Shown here: positions 7,668-15,691 of the stretch, piece by piece
Position numbering within the stretch: position 1 is the stretch's first letter
Layout of the letters: the number at the start of each line of letters is the position of its first letter
Assembly: GCA_018240015.1 (NCBI GenBank)
Contig: JAFEGJ010000003.1
Span: 1 to 44,104, forward strand
DNA from: Verrucomicrobiota bacterium
Lineage (GTDB): Bacteria; Chlamydiota; Chlamydiia; Chlamydiales; Rhabdochlamydiaceae
Direction: 5' to 3'
DNA length: 44,104 nt
The notes under the pieces: model-generated
Told to the model about the DNA's origin: nothing
Database searches by the model: none
What the model saw: only the letters and a program-made list of their open reading frames with translations
Position numbers and translations under genes: made by a program

Positions 7668-10000
7668 ATGACCTCTGAAATTGCAAGTTGTATGAATGTA
7701 ACACAGGAAGAATTTTTTTGTCGATTCCAACTTTGAATTTCTCCCCACGCAGGAACATTTTCTGGATCCAGTGTTACGATTCCCACATCGGAAAAAGTAA
7801 GAAGAGATGGGGGACCGATGAGGAAAATGAAGTCATATTTTTCACGAAGCGCTAAAAGCAAAGCTTCGAATTTATGAGAGAGCATTTCTTCGGCAAACCG
7901 ATCTCTTGCGCCGGCTGGAATATAATCATAAGACGCGGTGTGGCGGATGGGAGGAGTTTCAGCTGATCCTGTGAGAAAATGCCAAAGTCCTGGCATGTCC
8001 GTTAGTGTTGCCACCTTGTCAAAGTCGGCATGGATGATGAGGGATTTCTTGCTTTGCATGTGCAGTAGGTGCGCTAAAGACTTTGAGAAATCGATTTGTA
8101 GGCAAGGAAGGCAGACACACAATTTTTCGCGTCTGTCCAATAAAAACTGCGCGGCTTTTCTGAGTGTTTCAAGATCGGAATCGTTGCAATCTTCGAACGG
8201 TTTCAGCAGGGAAGAAGAGATCTCTCCGCTGACATGCTCTCCCATGGCCTGAAGTGTTTGGATCGATAAAGGGACGGCTCTTCTCAGGGCTTGAAAAAGA
8301 AAGTAGAGATAGATGAGAAGAGCGGTGCAGAAGGTGGCGCCTAAGAGGAACAATAAGAGGTGAGAAGATTGCGGTCTGAGAGGCGCGGTGGCAACATCGA
8401 TGGGCCGGGATTCGACATGGAAGAGGTGGCGATTGAGAGTTTTGGATTCGAAGATTTGCGTGAGCCCTTCCATCATTCCTTTGGTGAGCTCAGCTCTTAG
8501 CTTGAACTTTTTATCCAACGACCACTTCTCCGGCCAGTCCGACATCCGATTTCCCATCTCCGATAAGCGCTCTTCGATGAGTTTTTTTTCTGTGCGCAGC
8601 AAATCGACCATGACGTGTTCGAGGGAGGTGAGTTTTTCTTTGATGAGCGCAATGCGGATTTGATGCAGATCGATCGATTGCGCAAGATGGGATGAAATAA
8701 AGCGCCGTTTGGTATCCAAAGCTTCTCTTAGGCGCAGGTGCTCTTTATCGCTGCGGTTGGCCTCATCATGGAGCTCAAGTTCGAGGGTGCTGGCGCTGCG
8801 GATCATTTCTTGCGTGACGGAATCGGTCAAAATACTGCCGAGGGAACTGATGTCGAGATGTGGATCGGTCATCTGGTTTTGCAGGAACAAGAGTTGTTTG
8901 AGTGTCGCTTCAAGGCTGTCGAGTTCGCGTGTGTATTGGAGATATAAATTACGGGCGGTATGAGAGTCGATGCCACGGAACTCTTCATTTTTAGCTGGGA
9001 AGGAGATGTTTTTAAGTCTTCCCAGCTCAAACTCGACATCGAAGAGTTTTTGCAAGTAGTCTTCGCGCGGTTTGGAAACGGTTTCTATTTCTTGCTCGAG
9101 ATCGACAAAGCCTTTCTCGCCGAGATTTTTTTTCAGATAAGAGACGTGCTCTTCGAGCGTTCTGTCGAGTTTGAAGTTGAGCTCATCTTGTCTTCGCTCG
9201 AGGTATTTGAGCTGAGCGTCGGTGATGGCTTGATTTTCTTCTTTGAGGTAGTTTTGATACACTTGCATCAGGGTGTTGAGAAATCTGGCACCTTCTTCTT
9301 TTGATCTGTGAGGAAATTTCAAGGAGAGGACCGATTTGTCGAGAGGTGTGGGCTTGATCGAAAAGAGTTTTTTGGCCCAGGCCACGACGGGTTGCCAAGG
9401 ATGAGCCAAGAGGTTGTATGTTTTTCCGATTTTCAAATTTTCGGGACAGGAGCAAAGGGTGAAAGAGATGTTTTCGAATGAGACAGCGTCGCCGACATGG
9501 GCCAGCGCCAAGCGATTGTTGTTTTTATCCAAAACTTCATACGTTTTCTCATCTACAAAGCGCAGGCCATACGTTAGGGTTTTTTCGCCGGCATAATGGG
9601 CTTTAGCAAATGCAAAAGTCGGTGTATGGAAGGGTAGTCCGGCCTCGGTGCGGATATTATCGATGATTTTTTTCCACAGGCCATCGGTTGGTACGCTTAG
9701 TTGCCATCCCATTTCTTCTACGGTGCGGTGGAGGAGTTTTTGAGATAGCATGAGAGAGATGGCGGAGGACTCGGAGTCTTGCATCGAGGTCATCCGCAGC
9801 AGACTTTTCCAATCAAAATTCTGTTCGACTTTGGCTGACCCTTGCTTGAACGATGCTTCTGCCAGATACGTGGGCGGTCTCGTGAGCAAAAATAAAAAAA
9901 CAAAAAGAGCGGTTATGAGAGTTCCTTTTAGGATTGTGCGTCTATGGCGGAAAAAAAGACGTTTAAAATCAGAGGTGGTGAAGATGAGATCGTCGTTCAT
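7664..10000 (-). CDS. Wzz/GumC-type polysaccharide co-polymerase with degenerate tyrosine-kinase domain
   Basis: A 778-residue inner-membrane protein. An N-terminal TM (about residues 22-41) follows a short cytoplasmic tail. A large periplasmic region with long coiled coils (about 230-480) comes next, then a second TM (LLLFLLGATFCTALLIYLYF, about 545-570) and a cytoplasmic C-terminal domain. That domain aligns in layout with BY-kinases: the Walker A place reads LPCLQIDFSKSLAHLL instead of GxxxGKS/T; Walker A' keeps LIIHADFD; the Walker B place reads YDFIFLIGPPS. Loss of the P-loop lysine implies no kinase activity, and no C-terminal tyrosine cluster is present. ATGA overlaps join it to both neighbours. 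It likely controls chain length or export of a surface polysaccharide. Confidence 0.82.
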   Translation of the reverse strand: MNDDLIFTTSDFKRLFFRHRRTILKGTLITALFVFLFLLTRPPTYLAEASFKQGSAKVEQNFDWKSLLRMTSMQDSESSAISLMLSQKLLHRTVEEMGWQLSVPTDGLWKKIIDNIRTEAGLPFHTPTFAFAKAHYAGEKTLTYGLRFVDEKTYEVLDKNNNRLALAHVGDAVSFENISFTLCSCPENLKIGKTYNLLAHPWQPVVAWAKKLFSIKPTPLDKSVLSLKFPHRSKEEGARFLNTLMQVYQNYLKEENQAITDAQLKYLERRQDELNFKLDRTLEEHVSYLKKNLGEKGFVDLEQEIETVSKPREDYLQKLFDVEFELGRLKNISFPAKNEEFRGIDSHTARNLYLQYTRELDSLEATLKQLLFLQNQMTDPHLDISSLGSILTDSVTQEMIRSASTLELELHDEANRSDKEHLRLREALDTKRRFISSHLAQSIDLHQIRIALIKEKLTSLEHVMVDLLRTEKKLIEERLSEMGNRMSDWPEKWSLDKKFKLRAELTKGMMEGLTQIFESKTLNRHLFHVESRPIDVATAPLRPQSSHLLLFLLGATFCTALLIYLYFLFQALRRAVPLSIQTLQAMGEHVSGEISSSLLKPFEDCNDSDLETLRKAAQFLLDRREKLCVCLPCLQIDFSKSLAHLLHMQSKKSLIIHADFDKVATLTDMPGLWHFLTGSAETPPIRHTASYDYIPAGARDRFAEEMLSHKFEALLLALREKYDFIFLIGPPSLLTFSDVGIVTLDPENVPAWGEIQSWNRQKNSSCVTFIQLAISEVI

Positions 10001-11052
10001 GGAACATTGACTCCTACGCCTTTGAGCCCTTTTGTCACGAGATCAGCACCGATGAACGTGGGGATGAGTTGAGAAACAAAACGATTCCATTCCGTGATGG
10101 GGGTCGCAGCCACATAAACGATATCTCCTGGAATGAGGAGCATGCTGTCATTGGGAAGATGAATGACATGTTCCCAAGTCAGCGTATAAATTTTGGGATG
10201 CAAAATATTGCCGCGGATGACTTGGATATACGATTTGTTGCCCGTGTAGGGAATGCCATGGGCTTCTGCCAGCGCTTGGCGCAGCGTCATGAATCCGCTG
10301 GGCATATCGACGACTTTTTCTTTGCCGACTTCTCCAAGGACCATGAGGGAAGCTGCCGATGGCTCTGCGATGTATACCTTATCGCCTCCGTGCATGACGA
10401 TATTTTGCTGCATATCGCCTTCCTTGAGAAGTTTATAGAGATCGACCGGAAGCATTTGCTGTCCCCTCACGACGTAGCTCTTAAATAAGTTGGCGATGGG
10501 AGGAACTTTCGCTTGCGATAGTACGTCGAACAAACGAATTTTCCCATCGACGGGGATAGCGGGTGTGTGCACAAGCCCGGCGAGCTCGACTTTGCGCTCC
10601 AACCGGTCTTTGTAACTGAGGAAAACTTGCACATCGTGGATTTGACTGAGATAGGCGTTTTGGATTTTAAGGCGGGCTTCTTCGAGAGTCAGTCCTTGAA
10701 CCATGATCGGCTCTAAATCGGGGAGCACGATTTTCCCCTCGATCACACGAAACCCCACTGTCTGCCGGATCGATTCGACGGCGGCGATGATATCGCTGCG
10801 CGAAGGGTGGAAGATCGCGATCTGCAACACATCGCCATCTTGAATGACGTCTTTGTATTCTTCTAAGAGTTCTGGAGAAAGGGAAGGATATTCTTTACCT
10901 TCGAGTTGTAGTATTGAAAATTTTCCTTCACGGATTTTATAAGAATCCATCACAAATTCATCGGCGCCGAGCGCATCGCGGCCCTTGTAAGGAGCATTGC
11001 CGCAGGAAAACAAAAAGAAAAGCGTGCAGATTAAAAACCAATGCATGATCAT
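9997..11052 (-). CDS. Wza-like polysaccharide export lipoprotein
   Basis: A 351-residue lipoprotein: a signal peptide ends in lipobox LFSC (Cys about 17). The Poly_export domain is visible in DVIQDGDVLQIAIFHPS...VIEGKIVLPDLEPIMVQGLTLEEARLKIQNAYL. Two SLBB-like repeats follow (KVELAGLVHTPAIPVDGKIRLFDVL; SLMVLGEVGKEKVVDMPSGFMTLRQAL). It would form the outer-membrane channel for the polysaccharide handled by the co-polymerase encoded next (4-bp ATGA overlap). First gene of the operon. ATG 11046 is an alternative start six bases downstream. Confidence 0.88.
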   Translation of the reverse strand: MIMHWFLICTLFFLFSCGNAPYKGRDALGADEFVMDSYKIREGKFSILQLEGKEYPSLSPELLEEYKDVIQDGDVLQIAIFHPSRSDIIAAVESIRQTVGFRVIEGKIVLPDLEPIMVQGLTLEEARLKIQNAYLSQIHDVQVFLSYKDRLERKVELAGLVHTPAIPVDGKIRLFDVLSQAKVPPIANLFKSYVVRGQQMLPVDLYKLLKEGDMQQNIVMHGGDKVYIAEPSAASLMVLGEVGKEKVVDMPSGFMTLRQALAEAHGIPYTGNKSYIQVIRGNILHPKIYTLTWEHVIHLPNDSMLLIPGDIVYVAATPITEWNRFVSQLIPTFIGADLVTKGLKGVGVNVP

Positions 11053-11083
11053 GGGATAATCGATTAATTTGTTTTTTCGTGCA

Positions 11084-12034
11084 ATGAAGATCTTTATTAC
11101 AGGTATCGCAGGTTTTGTCGGGTTTCATTTAGCGAGAACGCTTCGCAAGCGTGGAAATTTTGTCATCGGCTGCGACAATTTCAACAACTACTATGACCCC
11201 CAGCTCAAGCGCGACAGAGCTGCCGAGCTTGCCAAAGAAGGCATCACCCTCATCGAGTCCGACATCCGCAATCCTCCGCTCCTCGAAAAACTCATCCTCG
11301 ATCACGAGATCACCCATTTTGTCCATCTCGCTGCTCAGGCGGGCGTGCGCCATTCGATCAAACATCCCGAGCAATATGTCTACTCGAATCTCGATGGGTT
11401 TGTGCAGGTGATGGAAGTGGTGCGTCGCCATCCCCATATCAAATTCATTTATGCTTCTTCCTCTTCGGTTTATGGACTCAACACGAAGATTCCTTTTGCG
11501 GAAACTGATCCGACCGATCGCCCTGCTAGCCTTTACGGTGCGACCAAAAAATCGAACGAGCTGATCGCTCACTCTTATCATCATATGTTTGGCGTATCGG
11601 TGACGGGGCTTCGATTTTTTACCGTGTATGGCCCTTGGGGACGCCCCGATATGGCTTATTTCTCGTTCACCAATGCGATTCTTGAGGGCAGGACCCTCCA
11701 AATCTATAACCAGGGTCAAATGAAGCGAGATTTTACGTATGTCGATGACATCATTGCAGGGACGATCGCTGCCATCGATTTAGGAGCTCCGCTCGAAATT
11801 TTTAACCTGGGCAATAGTCAGCCCGAAGATGTTATGTCCCTCGTTCGCATCATCGAAAAACTCACCGGGAAACAGGCGCAATTAGAGATGCTGCCCGTGC
11901 AGCCCGGCGAAGTCCCCGTGACGTATGCCGATATCTCTAAAAGCCAAGCGGCTTTAAAATTTTCTCCCCGAACGAGCCTAGAGCAGGGACTTGAGAAGTT
12001 TCTTTCTTGGTATCTGCCGTACTATCAACGCTAG
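11084..12034 (+). CDS. UDP-glucuronate 4-epimerase-like NAD-dependent epimerase
   Basis: A 316-residue short-chain dehydrogenase/reductase of the extended type. It has the Rossmann motif ITGIAGFVGFHLA (GxxGxxG), the FNNYYDPQLKRDRAAEL segment typical of UDP-glucuronate 4-epimerases, the active-site SSSSVYG and YGATK (YxxxK), and FFTVYGPWGRPDMA. It probably supplies UDP-galacturonate for a surface glycan, consistent with the divergent polysaccharide-export operon 31 bp away. ATG 11084 is chosen over upstream TTG 11069 because the Rossmann strand begins at its second residue. With only 31 bp between divergent genes, the promoters must overlap or lie inside coding sequence. Confidence 0.87.
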   Translation: MKIFITGIAGFVGFHLARTLRKRGNFVIGCDNFNNYYDPQLKRDRAAELAKEGITLIESDIRNPPLLEKLILDHEITHFVHLAAQAGVRHSIKHPEQYVYSNLDGFVQVMEVVRRHPHIKFIYASSSSVYGLNTKIPFAETDPTDRPASLYGATKKSNELIAHSYHHMFGVSVTGLRFFTVYGPWGRPDMAYFSFTNAILEGRTLQIYNQGQMKRDFTYVDDIIAGTIAAIDLGAPLEIFNLGNSQPEDVMSLVRIIEKLTGKQAQLEMLPVQPGEVPVTYADISKSQAALKFSPRTSLEQGLEKFLSWYLPYYQR

Positions 12035-12051
12035 TGCTCCGTTTCAGTAGT

Positions 12052-13107
12052 TTATGCCCAGCCTTCTAACTCCTCGTCAGATTCCTCAGAGCTTCGCATT
12101 GAAGAAGTGGGTGTATTATCGCTTGAAAAGTCATTTGGCAAATCAAAAACAACTACACCTTCTTCAATGGTGCCTTCACGATCAAACTGGTCCATAAACG
12201 TTATGTTGGACAGATCGTAGTTATGAGCGGGCATGATCTTCATGTCGAAAGAGACCATAAGTGTCATGGTTCTTCCATCTAAAAGTTTCCAAAAATCATT
12301 AGGGATGATCATATTTGCCATGTAACAAATGCTCAGTTCTTCAAGACAGGAAGGTAGTCTTTTAAAATCCAAGATTAAGAGGAAATTTCCAGATAAATAA
12401 AGCCGTTTCAATGTGTCGGGCAAATTCGATGGAACCTGAGTCAACCAATTATGAGATAAATCCAAGGAGATTAATTGGGTGTAGGCTGATAAATCCGCAG
12501 CTTGTAGGAAATTCCATTCCAAATCAAGGATGACAACGTTTTCGGCATGAGCAAATTGAGGAAAGCCTTGCAGATTGCAACCGCTCAATGAGATTTGTGG
12601 GCATTTTGACAGGACGCAATATTGGATCAGGGACCAATTAGCGTCTAGTTTTAGGTCCGAAGTTATAAATTTTGGAAAACCAATTTTTTCAACAAAATAA
12701 TCTATCATGAGGCTAGATGCCATAAATCCTTCTTGTCTAGCATCGGCGACAAATTGCATACCTACTTGATAATTCGCAAAAATTTTGCTCAGGTTGTGGT
12801 AGGTGTTGTTATTGTCGAAAAACCATCTTAACTGAAATGCCGTCAACTGTGATTCATCAAACTTTACCAAAGCATCGTATTTCACGAAGGGGGGATACCA
12901 TTGCATTGTTTCTTGAAACAGGTGAGTAGCTAGTGTTTCTAGAACTTCCCTATTGCGTCCAGGGAGTGCATCAGAGTCGATTTGAGCCTCTTGTAACAAT
13001 AAGTTAAGAGCAGGATCTGTTTTATATCCTTGGAATAACTGTCCGATTTCGTTTGCGTTTAAGGTGTTATTAAAAAGCGAGTTATAATTAAATCTAACAC
13101 GTTCCAT
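12052..13107 (-). CDS. Leucine-rich-repeat protein, candidate effector
   Basis: A 351-residue protein with no signal peptide. An N-terminal helical region (about 1-160) is followed by short LRR units, for example LISLDLSHNWLTQVPSNLPDTLKRLYLSGNF (about 213-243), in the style of the SLxxLP-type repeats of IpaH/YopM proteins. The C-terminus is acidic and serine-rich (SSMRSSEESDEELEGWA). Codon use is AT-richer than in neighbouring core genes. A good RBS (AGGAG) precedes ATG. Chlamydiae secrete proteins of this kind by type III secretion, but no secretion signal can be read directly, so the effector role is inference. Confidence 0.72.
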   Translation of the reverse strand: MERVRFNYNSLFNNTLNANEIGQLFQGYKTDPALNLLLQEAQIDSDALPGRNREVLETLATHLFQETMQWYPPFVKYDALVKFDESQLTAFQLRWFFDNNNTYHNLSKIFANYQVGMQFVADARQEGFMASSLMIDYFVEKIGFPKFITSDLKLDANWSLIQYCVLSKCPQISLSGCNLQGFPQFAHAENVVILDLEWNFLQAADLSAYTQLISLDLSHNWLTQVPSNLPDTLKRLYLSGNFLLILDFKRLPSCLEELSICYMANMIIPNDFWKLLDGRTMTLMVSFDMKIMPAHNYDLSNITFMDQFDREGTIEEGVVVFDLPNDFSSDNTPTSSMRSSEESDEELEGWA

Positions 13108-13212
13108 TTAGTTCTCCTGCAAAATTGTACGCAGATTGTGCAGGCCGTTCGTATAAAAGACAACCTATAATATGCTTTGACAAGCCGCAATCAAGGAGAT
13201 GATCTTACAAGA

Positions 13213-14667
13213 TCACAAACCAATAGATGTAATAGCTTCTGGTAGATGGGTAATGATGTCCGAAGCGATCAGTCCGTACGCTGATTTTTCGCAGGCCGCA
13301 CTGTCTCCTGCTGCTGCATGCAGAGTCGCACCTAAAACAGCAGCGGTGCGCGGTTCTACTTTTTGAGCCAGGAGTGCAGCGACAATGCCTGTGAGGACAT
13401 CGCCAGTTCCGGCTGTGGCCATGCCGGGATTGCCTCTCGTCATGATGAGAGGCGCTCTCTCTGGATGAAAGATAATGGTAGGCCCGCCTTTGAGTAGAAG
13501 CGTGGTTTGATGTTTTTCGACATAGTGCTGACAATTTTTCAGTGTCACAGCTTCTCCACCGAGCAGCCTCTTCATTTCACCGTGGTGGGGGGTCAGAACT
13601 GTGGGGACATGAGGTAGGCGAATTTTCGGGAGAAAATAAAGCGCATCGGCATCCAGCACGGCCGGATGCTTTAAAGTTGGCAGGAATTTTTTCAGAAAAC
13701 GCCCTACTCCGCCCGTTCTTCCAAGACCGGGGCCAATAAAATAGGAAGAAGCTCTTGCGGATTCTTCGGCGATCCGTTTTTTCTCGCACGGTTCGCGCAG
13801 TACCTCCCAAGGTAAACTGGCTGTTTCCATGCCATGAGAGTGGAACAGTCTGACAATGCCAGCTCCTGTGCGCAGCGCTGCTAAACTCGCGAGAGCTGCA
13901 GCGCCTCCCGTGGGTGCCGATCCTGCAATGCCCAAGACATATCCTGCTTCGTATTTATGCTGGCTTCTGCGCATTTTAGGCATTTGAAGAACGGACTCAT
14001 CGATGAGGTGCGCCTCGGCTTTAGCTTCTGCGATGTAGTGAGGCGGCAAATCAAAATCGATCTCGACAAGCTCTCCAACGACATCCCATCCCTGCTGAAT
14101 GAAGAAACCGATTTTTGGAAGGCCTAAATAGAGTGTTTGTGTGGCCTCTATGGCGACAGATCCGATCGTGCCGGTTGTGGCGTCGAGGCCCGAAGGGATG
14201 TCGACAGCGAGAATGGGAAGACCACTTTGGTTGGCGTAAGCTATGGCCTCAGCCAATGGCCCTTCAGCTTTTCCTTTGAACCCAGTTCCGACAAGGCCGT
14301 CGAGAATGATGCCGCTGCCTTTGATTTCGGTGGTAAGTTGGCCACACGCGGATTTATAGAGGTCGTATTTTTCGCGGCAAAGGGAAGAGAGCTCATCTTC
14401 AGGATAGGCCATGAAAGCTTCAACAAAATATCCTGCAGATAAAAGGTGCACTGCGGCTGTCAGGGCATCTCCGCCGTTGTTACCTTTGCCAACTAGCACG
14501 ATGACGTGTTTATCCAGGTCATAGCGCTCGCAATAATCTTGGGCTTGCTTGGCAATGCCAAGACCTGCTTTGTCCATGAACTCGACGTCGCGATGACCTT
14601 GCGCGTAGGCGAGTGCTTCGATGCGACGCATCTCATCTGCTGAGACGACCTTTTTTCCTTCCAACAT
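13213..14667 (-). CDS. nnrDE: Bifunctional NAD(P)H-hydrate epimerase / dehydratase
   Basis: A 484-residue two-domain repair enzyme. The N-terminal YjeF domain (epimerase) shows VLVGKGNNGGDALTAAVHL and PILAVDIPSGLDATTG. The C-terminal carbohydrate-kinase-like domain (ADP/ATP-dependent NAD(P)HX dehydratase) shows TPHHGEMKRLLGG and GNPGMATAGTGDVLTGIVAALLAQ. Together they restore NAD(P)H from damaged hydrates in the cytosol. ATG 14667 is chosen because the homologous region (MLEGKKVVSADEMRRIEALA) starts there; it lies 28 bp after the gpsA stop in the same operon. Confidence 0.93.
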   Translation of the reverse strand: MLEGKKVVSADEMRRIEALAYAQGHRDVEFMDKAGLGIAKQAQDYCERYDLDKHVIVLVGKGNNGGDALTAAVHLLSAGYFVEAFMAYPEDELSSLCREKYDLYKSACGQLTTEIKGSGIILDGLVGTGFKGKAEGPLAEAIAYANQSGLPILAVDIPSGLDATTGTIGSVAIEATQTLYLGLPKIGFFIQQGWDVVGELVEIDFDLPPHYIAEAKAEAHLIDESVLQMPKMRRSQHKYEAGYVLGIAGSAPTGGAAALASLAALRTGAGIVRLFHSHGMETASLPWEVLREPCEKKRIAEESARASSYFIGPGLGRTGGVGRFLKKFLPTLKHPAVLDADALYFLPKIRLPHVPTVLTPHHGEMKRLLGGEAVTLKNCQHYVEKHQTTLLLKGGPTIIFHPERAPLIMTRGNPGMATAGTGDVLTGIVAALLAQKVEPRTAAVLGATLHAAAGDSAACEKSAYGLIASDIITHLPEAITSIGL

Positions 14668-14695
14668 AATTTCAATGTAGAAGGTAAGGCATTTT

Positions 14696-15691
14696 CTATA
14701 AATGTTCTTCTTTGATCGCGCGTTGCAGTAGGGCTTTGACGGCATCGCGGGGGTTCATGCCTTCATAGAGAATCGAATAGACGGCTTCGGTGATCGGAAC
14801 ATCGATATGGGCTTTGTGGGCTAGCTGCCTTGCAGAAACACATGTAAAGGCTCCTTCGATGACCATGCCAATTTTTTCCTTGGCTTCGGTGGCAGATAAA
14901 CCTTGGCCCAGAAGACGGCCAAAGGCTGAGTTGCGGCTGTGGCGAGAGAGGCATGTGACGCACAGGTCGCCCATTCCCGATAATCCATTGAGCGTTTCGG
15001 GTTTGGCGCCTTTCGTGACAGAGAGTTTGCGGATTTCATGGAGGCCGCGGGTCATGAGGGCTGCCTTTGTGTTGTCTCCAAAGCCGAGACCATCGGAGAT
15101 GCCGCAGGCAATCGCGATGATGTTTTTCATCGCACCGCCAAAGCAGACGCCATGGATATCGCTATTGGGATAAATGCGAAGGTAGGGTGTCGAAAAGAGG
15201 TCATGGATTTCATGCATGAGGGGAGCATGGTAAGCCGTCGAGACTATGGACGTGGGGAGTTTTTGGATCACTTCTTCAGCATGGCTAGGGCCGGTGAGGC
15301 ATCCTACGAGGGAAGAGTCTCCAAAAATATCGACGACCACTTCGGGAAGCAGCAGACATGTATCTTGCTCGATTCCTTTTGACGTGATGATAAGAGGACA
15401 GGCCAGAGGGCCGATATCGGCGACTTGTTTGAGGACAGGGCGCAGACCCATCGAGGTGACGGATTCAACGAGGATTTCTGCACCGAGGACGGCTTCACTA
15501 ATGTCACTGGTGAACTGAAGTTCCGGATGGGCTTTGAAATGTGCAAGTTTAGGATGGCTTCTTGTTTTTTGAAAATGGCGTGCCATGTCGGGATCTCTTG
15601 TCCAGAGCGTGACTTTGTGGCCCTTCGTTGCAAGAAGCGATGCTAAACAAAATCCCCACGTTCCTGCACCGAGATATCCGATAGATTTCAT
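14696..15691 (-). CDS. gpsA: Glycerol-3-phosphate dehydrogenase [NAD(P)+]
   Basis: A 331-residue enzyme that reduces dihydroxyacetone phosphate to sn-glycerol-3-phosphate for phospholipids. The N-terminal dinucleotide fold starts GYLGAGTWGFCLASLLATKGHKVTLWTRD. The conserved LTGPSHAEEV, GGAMKNIIAIACGISDGLGFGDNTKAALMTRGL (catalytic Lys) and TLNGLSGMGDLCVTC segments are all present. It overlaps the upstream fusion gene by 4 bp (ATGA). The pairing with a UDP-sugar pyrophosphorylase is shared with other chlamydiae. Confidence 0.95.
   Translation of the reverse strand: MKSIGYLGAGTWGFCLASLLATKGHKVTLWTRDPDMARHFQKTRSHPKLAHFKAHPELQFTSDISEAVLGAEILVESVTSMGLRPVLKQVADIGPLACPLIITSKGIEQDTCLLLPEVVVDIFGDSSLVGCLTGPSHAEEVIQKLPTSIVSTAYHAPLMHEIHDLFSTPYLRIYPNSDIHGVCFGGAMKNIIAIACGISDGLGFGDNTKAALMTRGLHEIRKLSVTKGAKPETLNGLSGMGDLCVTCLSRHSRNSAFGRLLGQGLSATEAKEKIGMVIEGAFTCVSARQLAHKAHIDVPITEAVYSILYEGMNPRDAVKALLQRAIKEEHL

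Noticed and set aside
11129-11719. Open frame of 196 codons opposite the epimerase gene
   Set aside because: Antisense to the well-supported UDP-glucuronate 4-epimerase; composition is that of a shadow frame.
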